Shown here: piece after piece, positions 17,661-25,643 of the stretch
How the letters are laid out: every line of letters begins with the position of its first letter
Numbering within the stretch: position 1 is the first letter of the stretch
NCBI RefSeq assembly: GCF_900302495.1
Contig: NZ_OMKW01000005.1
Coordinates: 19,757-83,756, forward strand
DNA length: 64,000 nt
Direction: 5' to 3'
DNA from: Pontivivens insulae
GTDB lineage: Bacteria; Pseudomonadota; Alphaproteobacteria; Rhodobacterales; Rhodobacteraceae
The notes under the pieces: model-generated
What the model saw: only the letters and a program-made list of their open reading frames with translations
What the model was told of the DNA's origin: nothing
Database searches by the model: none
Position numbers and translations under genes: made by a program

Positions 17661-17712
17661 AAAAAGCCCCCCGGAATGATCCGGGAGGCTCCTACGATTT
17701 CTCGTATGTGAC
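17661..17712 (-). ncRNA. antisense RNA (ctRNA, incA-like) controlling repC
   Basis: On the minus strand a short transcript of about 50 nt is predicted. It would contain a small hairpin (TACGA, loop GAAA, TCGTA; 17693-17706) and end in a strong intrinsic terminator with an 11-bp stem, TCAT loop and five Ts (17661-17690). repABC plasmids encode such a counter-transcribed RNA between repB and repC that represses RepC synthesis and sets copy number and incompatibility. The start point is estimated from the promoter, so it may be off by a few bases. Confidence 0.8.
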
Positions 17713-17728
17713 AATCCGAACGTAGGAG
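17689..17728 (+). promoter_or_regulatory. repC leader inverted repeat
   Basis: CTCCTACG (17689-17696) is perfectly complementary to CGTAGGAG (17721-17728) in the repC leader mRNA, over the ctRNA region. Alternate pairing here, switched by ctRNA binding, is the known repABC way to expose or hide the repC translation start. The pairing is seen; its function is inferred from the family. Confidence 0.6.
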
Positions 17729-17747
17729 TCCTGTTGACAGCTGTCAA
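17719..17747 (-). promoter_or_regulatory. ctRNA promoter
   Basis: Reading the minus strand, TTGACA (17747-17742) and TACGTT (17724-17719) are separated by exactly 17 bp. The -35 box lies inside the parS palindrome, so RepB bound at this site would be expected to interfere with ctRNA transcription. Confidence 0.75.
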
Positions 17748-17748
17748 C
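17733..17748. promoter_or_regulatory. parS centromere site 1
   Basis: GTTGACAGCTGTCAAC, a perfect 16-bp palindrome fitting the repABC parS pattern GTTNNCNGCNGNNAAC. It lies between repB and repC and contains the -35 box of the ctRNA promoter. Confidence 0.88.
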
Positions 17749-17794
17749 TCTCGCCAACTCGGCGAACGGCTTTTTGCGCGCATCGTGAACGCAT

Positions 17795-18826
17795 ATGAAA
17801 CATCTTTCCGCCACCCAAATGAGTCGGCGCGCCTTGAGCCTTGCGCACCAATCGCGTGAAACTGCAGACGCGCGCCCGCAACTCAATTCCTGCGACAAGT
17901 GGGAACTGCTCAGCCGCTTTGAAATCGCCGCGCCCGCCTTCGGCTTAAGCCACCGCGAGATGGGTGTTCTGCGCGCCCTGCTCAGCTTACATAGCCCACG
18001 TGTCCTCGACAGCGCGGAGCAATTGATCGTCTTTGCCTCCAATCGCACCATTGCCGAACGAGCGCAAAACATGCCCGAAAGTACGATGCGTCGTCACATC
18101 GCAAGATTGATCGAAACTGGCTTTCTTGGTCGGCGGGACAGCGCGAACTGCAAGCGTTTCCGCATAAAGTCCAAATTCGGAGCAGTCGCCTTCGGGCTCG
18201 ACCTTACCCCCCTGCTCAGCCGCGCACCCGAAATCCATGCAACGGCTGACGCTGTAATTGCTGAGCAAGCGGAGCGTAAGGCAGTGACCGCGGACATCCG
18301 AGCAGTACTCGCCGATGTTGAAACACTCGATCCAGCACATTGCACGCGTGAAGAGCGATTGACCCTGCGCCGCAAAACAGGCCTCAACATCTTAAAAGGC
18401 CTTCTAAGCGCACTGTGTGACATACGCGCTCGCCTTCTTCGGCATGTCGAAAAACAGTCTGCTACAGAAAAAACAAGCACCTCAATCAGTCAAAATGAGC
18501 AGCACCAACAGAACCCAAAAACAGATATAATTACACCGGCACATGTTCTCGCCGCCTGCCCGGATATGCTCAACTACGCTGATCGAAGGATCACGTCCTG
18601 GAACGATCTTGCGGAAATTACCCTGAGAATAGCCCCAATGATGGGTCTCGACCCACGAGTCCTGATATCTTTGGTAAAGAAAGGAGGCACAAAACGGATA
18701 GCGATGGCTCTGTGTCTTTTGCTTCAAAGATTTGAAAGCGTGAGAAACCCTACAGGATATCTCACTTCACTCATCAGCCGTGAAAGTCTTGATCAGGAGT
18801 TTATGAAGTTGACAGCTGTCAACTAG
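17795..18826 (+). CDS. repC: plasmid replication initiator RepC
   Basis: A 343-residue RepC initiator, slightly short for the family (about 400). The N-terminal winged-helix part reads WELLSRFEIAAPAFGLSHREMGVLRALLSLHSPR and FASNRTIAERAQNMPESTMRRHIARLIETGFLGRRDS, which is the diagnostic RepC DNA-binding block. The C-terminal part (about 255-343) is a second conserved block. In repABC plasmids the replication origin lies within repC itself. Translation is under control of the ctRNA in its leader, and no strong ribosome site is seen before the ATG. Its stop codon is embedded in a second parS copy. Confidence 0.93.
   Translation: MKHLSATQMSRRALSLAHQSRETADARPQLNSCDKWELLSRFEIAAPAFGLSHREMGVLRALLSLHSPRVLDSAEQLIVFASNRTIAERAQNMPESTMRRHIARLIETGFLGRRDSANCKRFRIKSKFGAVAFGLDLTPLLSRAPEIHATADAVIAEQAERKAVTADIRAVLADVETLDPAHCTREERLTLRRKTGLNILKGLLSALCDIRARLLRHVEKQSATEKTSTSISQNEQHQQNPKTDIITPAHVLAACPDMLNYADRRITSWNDLAEITLRIAPMMGLDPRVLISLVKKGGTKRIAMALCLLLQRFESVRNPTGYLTSLISRESLDQEFMKLTAVN
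18808..18823. promoter_or_regulatory. parS centromere site 2
   Basis: A second exact copy of the 16-bp palindrome GTTGACAGCTGTCAAC. It encodes the last residues of RepC (L-T-A-V-N) and is directly followed by the TAG stop. The two sites bracket repC about 1.07 kb apart. Confidence 0.88.
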
Positions 18827-19229
18827 GCAATCCGGGCAATCCATGGGATAAAGCTACGCATTCAGAACGATTTAAGGTCTAATGGCGCAGCAGGCACGAC
18901 CACCACACATCGCCGCTAAAATTTGGGCAATAAAGGTAGGTCATGCGTCTCGCTGAGTTCCTCGCCTAGCTATCCAAGAGAGTCCCACCCGACGACAGAA
19001 GCAAGAGAGCGATCATGCGCAGATGTAAAAACGGGAACAGACAGGCAAGTCTTTCGAGGATAAACATCAAAGGCGCTGAGTCAGATTGCGGGGCAGACGG
19101 GCAGGGGCGTGAAATGCGGTACCCTGAGATGTCAGTTTTGCTCGGAGAGTGTCTTCACGCTATTCTGACGGTAGAGGGTAGGTCAGCTCATTCACGAACT
19201 GGGTCGCGATGTGTAACAAGATGGCAGGT
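18827..19229. other. non-coding stretch downstream of repC
   Basis: No protein with recognisable features. A reading frame starting at 19015 runs through here but only its end, beyond 19230, resembles a known protein, so I do not call a gene in this part. Confidence 0.4.
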
Positions 19230-19401
19230 GAGATTGAGGCTGAATTCCGGCCTGTTCTGGAGAAGAAAATCGCCCGTCTGGCACCTGCCTCATATGCCGG
19301 CCGCTCTAGGCCGCACAGAAGCTCTCATGACGCGCCTGGACGTGATCTACGGCATCGAGCGGCGTGTCTTTAGGGGTAGGGCAGGGGAAGGCGCCAAGTG
19401 A
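19230..19401 (+). pseudogene. probable IS66-type transposase scar
   Basis: The translated end of this frame (EALMTRLDVIYGIERRV followed by FRGRAGE) resembles a segment of the IS66 TnpC transposase that usually reads like E-A-L-x-R-I-x-A-L-Y-x-I-E-x-x-I-R-G. Upstream and downstream parts of the transposase are missing. The match is short and made by eye, so this is a tentative scar. Confidence 0.4.
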
Positions 19402-19534
19402 AGCCTGCAGATCAACTCCCGGTTTCTGCGATAGGTGATCTAGTACGGACAGCTTGCACTCGTCTTGTGTTCACGGATCCCTCGGCCTTGGGGCCATCCG
19501 AGTTGAATCGTTTCAAGCGCGGGCTCGTCATCGG

Positions 19535-19819
19535 TTAACCTCTATTCCTTCGAGCCGCCTGTTGCAGCAGACCGAACGCACATCCCCCGGCGCAAGCCGC
19601 GCTTCCCAATGAGGCGAAGATGGTCTCAAAAGCGCCTAACCCGATGATCCCTCCTAGAGCTGCTGCTGAAACGATTATAGAGATCTGTTGCATGTCGCGT
19701 TGTCCAATCAGTTCATAGGGGTCGTGCCGGCGCCGCGGCCCACCCGTGGGGGGTAGATCCACAGCGCCGTAACCTAAAGCTGCCAAGCGTCGTACGCTTG
19801 GCCGCTTCAGGTTTCTCAA
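19535..19819 (-). CDS. small hypothetical membrane protein
   Basis: A 94-residue frame whose second half (from an internal Met at 19693) is a glycine-rich hydrophobic segment, SIIVSAAALGGIIGLGAF, then a short Cys- and Arg-containing tail. The true start may be 19693 (52 residues). It begins directly after the stop of the 60-residue lipoprotein-like gene, which suggests one transcript. No function recognised. Confidence 0.4.
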   Translation of the reverse strand: MRNLKRPSVRRLAALGYGAVDLPPTGGPRRRHDPYELIGQRDMQQISIIVSAAALGGIIGLGAFETIFASLGSAACAGGCAFGLLQQAARRNRG

Positions 19820-20002
19820 TTAAAATCCTGCGGCGGTGATAGCGAGGGTTTGGTTTTCGGCTGCAACGCGTTGCTGAACCGCAGTGCAGGCGTCTAGATT
19901 GCCCTGTATGCAGGCAGCATCCAATTGCTCGCGCGCTGCAATCTCAGCAGGCGACTCGCATGCTGGAAGCGCGAGGAGGAGCAGGATCAGGCTTCGTTTC
20001 AT
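19820..20002 (-). CDS. small putative lipoprotein
   Basis: A 60-residue protein. The N-terminus is a signal peptide with a lipobox-like end (LILLLLALPAC), which would lipidate Cys14. The mature part is short and polar with two more Cys (ACIQGNLDACTAVQQ). It abuts the next small gene. No known family recognised. The clean lipobox is the main reason for calling it. Confidence 0.5.
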   Translation of the reverse strand: MKRSLILLLLALPACESPAEIAAREQLDAACIQGNLDACTAVQQRVAAENQTLAITAAGF

Positions 20003-20070
20003 CTACTAAATCTCTCTTGTCTTTATCGAGTGGAACGCTCCGGCGTGTGATCCGGAACGACTGTCATCTG

Positions 20071-21294
20071 TCAGTTCGACGCAATTGCGTCGTCCATCCC
20101 GGACGGATCGGACAGAGAGTGCCGGTATTGTGTGGGCGTGACGCCAGTTCTGCGTTTGAACGAATTGTAGAATGAGGAGCGCGCGTTGAAACCAACTTCA
20201 TATGCAATCTGAAGAACAGTCTGGTCGGTGCGTTCAAGCAGGTCCTTCGCGTCTGAGATGCGATAGCCGTTGACGAAGTCGAAGAAGGTTTCTTTGATCT
20301 CTTCGTTCAGTGTCTGGGAAATGTAGTTGGGGGACGCCCCGATGTGGCGTGACAATGTCCAGAGCGAAAGATTGGGATCTCGGTGCAGGTGATCGACCTC
20401 CATCGATTTGCGCAATTTTCGACTGAGGCGCGCGGTGGTCTCGTTGCTCAAAGCCGACTTCTCGTATTTGGGGCTGACTGCATTGGTGGGTTTTACCCTT
20501 GTAACGGGGCCCATATCCCCCGAGGACTGATCGCTCATCAACGGTGGCTGCTGACGCAGTCCCCACAGGGTCGTTGCTGTTGCCAGGCCGAGGCCAGTAA
20601 GACCGGACAAAGTCGTGAAGGCAAATGATGCGTCGGAAGGTGACGGGGATGCGCTTACAAATACGATCGCGGCGTTGGCAAACCAGAAAACGCCGCCCAA
20701 TACCGCTATGGAGTACATCCAGCGCAGTTCGTGCCGTTCAGTGCTGGCATAAAGATCACGCAGCATTTTCCGATAGTTATGCATGCGCTTGACGATCAGG
20801 ATGAGGTAAATCGCCATCTGCGGATAGATCGCCAAATGCAGCAACACCAGCAGAATGATCAGGGTCGAATGATAGGGTGATGCGGGCAGCATTCCTTCTG
20901 CGAACAGCACATCACGAACACTGCGTGGGGCGATAAGCACCAAGAACCCCGCCATGGCCGCAAGACCCGGCAACGCAAAGTGCAAAAGACGCGTAGTCAT
21001 CCCGTGGTCGGTCGAAGACGTCACCGCGACAACGTAGATCCAGAACAACGGGGCGAGGCACAGCGAAGTCGCCAACCCGAGCACAAGATCGACTTCCACG
21101 ACATGCAGCGTGCCGAGCGCTTCCAACAGGGGGGTCAATCCTGTCGATAGATTGTTGGCTGCGACTGCGGCCAGGAAGGCAGCAAAGCTGAGCCGGACGC
21201 GGGGGAAGGGCGTTTGAGTAAGACTCAAGAGGATTCCGAAGGCTACAATCGCAATCGTCGCTAGGCTGGTCATTTCAATGATGATTTTTTCCAT
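20071..21294 (-). CDS. membrane-bound AraC-family regulator (about 7 TM + HTH)
   Basis: A 407-residue regulator. Residues 1-230 form about seven hydrophobic helices starting EMTSLATIAIVAFGILLSL. The C-terminal 110 residues are an AraC DNA-binding domain (SLWTLSRHIGASPNYISQTLNE and QIAYEVGFNARSSFYNSFKRRTG). The layout is that of one-component membrane sensors such as the 7TM AraC group. The Met at 21294 is preferred because it begins the first membrane helix; a longer frame to 21378 adds a polar stretch with no homology. Signal and targets unknown. About 150 bp separate it from the hydrolase gene upstream on the same strand. Confidence 0.87.
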   Translation of the reverse strand: MEKIIIEMTSLATIAIVAFGILLSLTQTPFPRVRLSFAAFLAAVAANNLSTGLTPLLEALGTLHVVEVDLVLGLATSLCLAPLFWIYVVAVTSSTDHGMTTRLLHFALPGLAAMAGFLVLIAPRSVRDVLFAEGMLPASPYHSTLIILLVLLHLAIYPQMAIYLILIVKRMHNYRKMLRDLYASTERHELRWMYSIAVLGGVFWFANAAIVFVSASPSPSDASFAFTTLSGLTGLGLATATTLWGLRQQPPLMSDQSSGDMGPVTRVKPTNAVSPKYEKSALSNETTARLSRKLRKSMEVDHLHRDPNLSLWTLSRHIGASPNYISQTLNEEIKETFFDFVNGYRISDAKDLLERTDQTVLQIAYEVGFNARSSFYNSFKRRTGVTPTQYRHSLSDPSGMDDAIASN

Positions 21295-21443
21295 ACCCAA
21301 CGATGTCCCAATCAGGTGTTGATCTCCACCGCTGGAGCAACGGGATGTGTCCGTCCCTAGCGAGACGGACACCCTCACGACACTGGGCTACTGCGCCAAG
21401 CCTGTATGGAACAGCGTGCATCCGGTGGCTTTGGGCGTGATGT

Positions 21444-22400
21444 TCAGCTGCCCTCAGTCGCGCCAATAGACTGAAGGAATTCGAGATAGATGTCGGCCGT
21501 CGCCCTAGGTTGATCCAACATGGGAAGGTGTCCGCAATTATCCATCGTCCGCAGTTCAGCGTCCCGCAAGGCCGCAACTAAGGGTTCGGCGCCGCTGATA
21601 TGGAATATCCGATCAGGGTTGCACCACAAGACGAGCGCAGGCACTGCCAATGTGGGGGCAAGTTCCAAGACCGTCGGAGGTTGCGACTGGTGGTGAACAA
21701 CGTCCCATATCTCCAAATTGTGGTCCGCTGCTGCGACCTCTGCTTGCATCCAAAGCGTCAATATAGGTCCAGGCACATAGGGGATTTGCGGCGAGAGCCA
21801 TTCGTTGCGTTCAAGAAAATCCTGTTCCGTTTGCACCACAAGGGGCAAGTCGCCTGCGGCACGCGCTGTGTCCATGTCGCTCTGGATAGATGTAGGGACG
21901 CCCAGTGGACTGCCAATGAAAGCCAGACTCGTGACACGATCCGGCGCTTCGGCTGCAAAGAGGCTGGCGACGTAGGCCCCCATAGAGTTTGCCCCGATAT
22001 GTACGGCACCGAGGTCAAGAGCATCCATTACGGCAGTCAAATGGGTCATCTGGGTCTCAAGCGCGTAGGCCTCAGCCGGCAATTTGGCGTTATCCCCGAA
22101 CCCTGGCAGATCAAGAAGGACCACGTGATAGTCTTCAACGAACGGGCGGGCCATCTCGATCCAGTGTTCCTTGCGGGCGTAAATGCCATGCAAAAGCAGA
22201 ACTGTCTCACCTGTGCCGCCTTCGAGGTAATGAATGTCCCCAAGCGGGGTAGAGACTGTTTTTGCCTCTAGACCCGCAGAGGTATTGTTCACTTGGATCA
22301 GTAACCTTGCGACTGGATGTGGCACGAAATTCCAAGCGAGTACCAAGGCAATAGCCAGCCCGACGACACCCGTTGCAGCTATTTTTATAAGTCTTTTCAT
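21444..22400 (-). CDS. membrane-anchored alpha/beta hydrolase
   Basis: A 318-residue alpha/beta hydrolase with an N-terminal anchor (LIKIAATGVVGLAIALVLAW). It shows the oxyanion motif LLHGIYARKEHW, a nucleophile region HIGANSMGAYVASLFA (S in N-S-M-G), and a C-terminal NCGHLPMLDQP with the catalytic His. So it should be active. The start at 22400 fits the membrane anchor. It is divergent from an AraC regulator across about 190 bp. Confidence 0.87.
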   Translation of the reverse strand: MKRLIKIAATGVVGLAIALVLAWNFVPHPVARLLIQVNNTSAGLEAKTVSTPLGDIHYLEGGTGETVLLLHGIYARKEHWIEMARPFVEDYHVVLLDLPGFGDNAKLPAEAYALETQMTHLTAVMDALDLGAVHIGANSMGAYVASLFAAEAPDRVTSLAFIGSPLGVPTSIQSDMDTARAAGDLPLVVQTEQDFLERNEWLSPQIPYVPGPILTLWMQAEVAAADHNLEIWDVVHHQSQPPTVLELAPTLAVPALVLWCNPDRIFHISGAEPLVAALRDAELRTMDNCGHLPMLDQPRATADIYLEFLQSIGATEGS

Positions 22401-22587
22401 GATCTTGCGTCCCAATATGACAGGTCTACTACCTTCACCTGCGGGGTGCGTGCTTGCCATGGATCGGCGGTGGGGCCTTGAAGAAACGTGCAACTTTCTC
22501 AAACGCTTTCCCGGCTTCCAGAGACGCAGCGGCTGTTGACTGCTAGCATGTTCGTCGAGCCATACCGTCCGCCGCGAAGTCCACATC

Positions 22588-23280
22588 ATGCAGAATATCC
22601 AGTTCCGCAATCATCTCTTCGCCTTTCATCCAGGCGATCTTTCAACGCATGAGAACTTGATGCCATGCATCATCCTTGGGCGTCGTGCGCCAGTGCGTGT
22701 CAGCGGCAAACGTATGGAAATTGAGGCTGATGCAGTGTGTATCCGGCCAGGCGTTCCGCATTGCGTCAGCGTTTATGATGGTGGTGCGGATATCGTCTAT
22801 TTCGATGGGCTGCGGCTGAACGATCGTGGCGACTTTGCGTCTCTAGATGCGGATTGGCATGGCTTGCCCGGTGCATTTGCAACAGCTGATGCCGGGCGTA
22901 TCGCGTCCTTTCGCAAGAGGCTGGAGCAGGACACAGGCCCGCGCGACCAAAGCGTGATGCGGCTGATCCCTCAGATCTACGATGATCCGCTGCGCCGTCT
23001 GTCACAGATCGATTTGGCCCACGCTATTGGAATAGAGCGCACGCTCGCTCTGCGACATTTCAAGGAATGCACCGGTCAGACCTTTCGCAAATTCAAGATT
23101 TGGGCAGCTATCATTGGTGCGACGCAGCTCGCGCTGCGGGGGGAGGGCATCGGGAATGCCGCAGTCGCCGCGGGCTTTTCTGATGCATCGCACCTCACAC
23201 GAACTGCAGCCACCGTTTTTGGGGTGACACCAACGCAGGGCCTATTTGGACTAGCAGATCTGACGAGCGTTGAAGCCTGA
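22588..23280 (+). CDS. AraC-family regulator
   Basis: A 230-residue protein. The N-terminal half is a small cupin-like sensor (ADAVCIRPGVPHCVSVYDGG), the C-terminal half an AraC HTH (DLAHAIGIERTLALRHFKECTG and IGNAAVAAGFSDASHLTRTAATVFGVTPTQ). It is divergent from the membrane-anchored hydrolase gene, its likely target. Its 3' end overlaps by 30 bp with a frameshifted minus-strand gene. Confidence 0.85.
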   Translation: MQNIQFRNHLFAFHPGDLSTHENLMPCIILGRRAPVRVSGKRMEIEADAVCIRPGVPHCVSVYDGGADIVYFDGLRLNDRGDFASLDADWHGLPGAFATADAGRIASFRKRLEQDTGPRDQSVMRLIPQIYDDPLRRLSQIDLAHAIGIERTLALRHFKECTGQTFRKFKIWAAIIGATQLALRGEGIGNAAVAAGFSDASHLTRTAATVFGVTPTQGLFGLADLTSVEA

Positions 23281-23671
23281 CGGTTCGGGGGCATACGCTG
23301 TCGATGGGTTGTGCGTTTCCAGAAGGATCCGTTCCCAAATTGCAATGTCATCAAAGACAGTGAAATCGTTGCCTGTTCTTCTTGGATCGAATTCGACGTG
23401 GCTCACACCCATAACATGGACGACGGCACTGATCGGCGCACCTGATCGCGCCGATGCGCGCGAGCATCGCGTCAGTATGCTTGAGCTGATGGTATATCGT
23501 GAACATTGCAAAGGGCAGGGCGCCACCCAATGCCAGCCAGAACGCCGTCGCGGCTCTTTCGATATAGATCGCCTTCACCGCACGGGGGGCCGATGGATTG
23601 CCCGCTTCGTTGTAGCGCCCAGTCTTGACCGAAACGTCTGCCGCCATGTTGCCCGCTGAAAGCGTAAGCAC
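23251..23671 (-). pseudogene. small membrane protein with a frameshift
   Basis: Two minus-strand frames join to make one plausible protein. The first (from 23671) has a membrane segment FWLALGGALPFAMFTIYHQL and runs to M-L-A-R-I-G-A-I-R. The second (down to 23251) continues GAPISAVVHVMGVSHVEFDP and TGNDFTVFDDIAIWERILL, which looks like true coding sequence. The break is near 23440. It could be a real inactivating mutation or a sequencing error. Family not recognised. Confidence 0.45.
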
Positions 23672-23902
23672 GGGTCACGTGTCGTCAATCGGCGATTCCT
23701 CGTCCAAGATCGGGTTCCAAAATGTTCGGTTCTGGCCCCTTGCCGACCTTCGCCTGCAAGGCCGATGTAGCGACGCTGCATGGGATGGAAGTCGTTGGCA
23801 TTCAACACTGAAATTGCAGCTAGGCCTATGTTGGCTGGCGCGCACAGATGCGAATCTTGGGCAGAAACCGCCTAATTTCAGATTAGGGTTGACGCCATTC
23901 TT

Positions 23903-23942
23903 ATTAATATCCATATAGGTAATAACCAAAACGGATATTAAT
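23903..23942. promoter_or_regulatory. inverted repeat before the Nudix regulator gene
   Basis: ATTAATATCC (23903-23912) and GGATATTAAT (23933-23942) are perfect 10-bp arms with a 20-bp spacer, which itself contains GGTAATAACC. It ends at the ATG of the regulator gene, so it is a good candidate for its autoregulatory operator. Confidence 0.65.
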
Positions 23943-24617
23943 ATGCTCGATCTCGATAAATACGAAAAACCCAGCGTGGCCATTGATCTCGCGATTATGA
24001 CGGTCGTTGAAGGTCGGCTAAAAGCTTTGCTGATTGATCGGGCGGGTGACGATGTTCCTGGTTGGGCGTTACCCGGTGGTTTCGTTCGAATTGATCAGTC
24101 ACTTGATCAGACTGTTCAAAGAGTGCTGGCTGAGAAAATCGGACTGCAGAACATCCATTTCGAGCAGCTCGCGAGCTATGGCGCGATAGACAGGGATCCG
24201 CGTGGTCGGGTGATCAGTATCGTCTATCTGGCGCTTTGCCCGTCGGACGTCCTTGCTGGCCAACCACTAGCTACAATTCGAGTGGATTGGGCGGGCGAAA
24301 CCGGCGGGCCTGCTAGAGCAATTCTCGATGGCACTGATTTGAAACTTGCATTTGACCACGCGCAAATCCTTGGCGATGTGGTCAAAAGGCTCAGAGGTAA
24401 GCTTGATTACTCACGTGTTGGGTATGCCCTTCTGCCGGCCAAATTCACTTTGCGTGAGGTGCAGGAGGTGCATCAGGCAATCTTGGGCAGAGAGCTTAAG
24501 AAACCCCCGTTTCGGCGCAAATTACTCGACCGTGGAATGATTGTCCCGACAGGTGAATTTGAAACCGGGGGCGCATATCGCCCTGCCGAATTATATGCAG
24601 TGAAGCCAGAGGAGTAA
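23943..24617 (+). CDS. NrtR-like Nudix-fold transcriptional regulator
   Basis: A 224-residue protein with a Nudix fold (residues about 10-140) and a C-terminal winged-helix domain (about 150-220: LLPAKFTLREVQEVHQAILGRELKK, then FRRKLLDRGMIVPTGE). The Nudix box is degenerate: in GGFVRIDQSLDQTVQRV and LAEKIGL the first Glu is Gln, the RE pair is RV and the EE pair is EK. Loss of the metal-binding Glu residues is what NrtR regulators show, which sense ADP-ribose or a relative rather than hydrolyse it. It heads a three-gene operon and has a dyad at its start, so it probably regulates that operon. Confidence 0.85.
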   Translation: MLDLDKYEKPSVAIDLAIMTVVEGRLKALLIDRAGDDVPGWALPGGFVRIDQSLDQTVQRVLAEKIGLQNIHFEQLASYGAIDRDPRGRVISIVYLALCPSDVLAGQPLATIRVDWAGETGGPARAILDGTDLKLAFDHAQILGDVVKRLRGKLDYSRVGYALLPAKFTLREVQEVHQAILGRELKKPPFRRKLLDRGMIVPTGEFETGGAYRPAELYAVKPEE

Positions 24618-24622
24618 GATCA

Positions 24623-25642
24623 ATGGCTCAAATCAGAAGCTACGTTATTGCCAATCTCTTGCGTGCTGAAGCCTCGCAACACATTCAGTACTTCCGCAAG
24701 GGCGTTCTCCAGAAGTCCGGACGCGGCTTGTCCATCTGGTTTGACCCCAATGGCGCGTCCCTGACGGAAGTTCCGATGAACGACCGTGAGCTGATCTTCA
24801 TGATCAAGGGGCAATCGTCTGACTACCAGGATCTGGCCGTTCAAGGGTCTGTCATCTGGCGTGTTGTTGACGCAGACAAGGTAGCCTCGCGCATTGATTT
24901 CGGGATCGATATCAATAGGGGTGTTCGCCTCAGCAAACCCGAGGAGCAAATCAAATCTGTGCTGACAGGGTTGGTCCGGCAATTCTCCGATGCTTACCTC
25001 AAAGACAAAGGTGTACGAGACCTGCTGGAGGCTGGGTTGTCGCCGGTTCAGGCCGCAATCACCGACGGATTTCAGGCTGATCCGACTTTGGATGGGATGG
25101 GCTTGGAGGTTGTCAGCATACGCGTGTCAGCGCTGTCGCCGAGTCCTGAAGTGTATCGGGCCCTGCAGGCACCCACCTTCGAGAGTTTGCAACAGAAAGC
25201 GGATGAGGCGACCTTCTCCAGGCGGGCGTTGGCCGTCGACAAGGAACGCGCGATTGCTGAAAACGAGTTGAGCAACCAGATCGCGTTGGCCGCACGCAGG
25301 AAGGAGTTGATCGCGCGCGAAGACGCCAACGCCCGGTCTGAAGCTGAGGCGAAAGCCGCAGCAAAGCAGATCACCATCGAAGCAGACAGCGAAGCAAAGA
25401 TCGTCGGAGCCGAAGCTGAAGCGAAGCGGATCAGATTGGTGGAACAGGCAGCCGCTGACATGGAGAAGGCTCGGATGGCTGCCATCGCAGAGGTTCCACC
25501 TGCCGTAATGTTTGCGCTGGCCGCCCAGGAGTTCGCGGGTAAGCTGGAGAAAATCGACAGCCTGAATGTCACTCCCGACATGTTGGCTGGTATCGCCCAG
25601 CAGGCCAAATTGTTGTTTGGTTCACAAGCACCCGAGACGTGA
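24623..25642 (+). CDS. SPFH / band-7 domain protein
   Basis: A 339-residue SPFH-family protein. Residues about 20-185 are the SPFH domain (VPMNDRELIFMIKG, LAVQGSVIWRVVDADKVASR). Residues about 190-285 are a long Ala/Glu-rich coiled coil (EAEAKAAAKQITIEADSEAK). There is no N-terminal membrane helix, unlike stomatins and HflK/C, so it may be soluble or peripheral. GAGG precedes the ATG six bases after the regulator stop. Partner in the operon is an NAD-kinase homologue one base downstream. Confidence 0.87.
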   Translation: MAQIRSYVIANLLRAEASQHIQYFRKGVLQKSGRGLSIWFDPNGASLTEVPMNDRELIFMIKGQSSDYQDLAVQGSVIWRVVDADKVASRIDFGIDINRGVRLSKPEEQIKSVLTGLVRQFSDAYLKDKGVRDLLEAGLSPVQAAITDGFQADPTLDGMGLEVVSIRVSALSPSPEVYRALQAPTFESLQQKADEATFSRRALAVDKERAIAENELSNQIALAARRKELIAREDANARSEAEAKAAAKQITIEADSEAKIVGAEAEAKRIRLVEQAAADMEKARMAAIAEVPPAVMFALAAQEFAGKLEKIDSLNVTPDMLAGIAQQAKLLFGSQAPET

Positions 25643-25643
25643 G

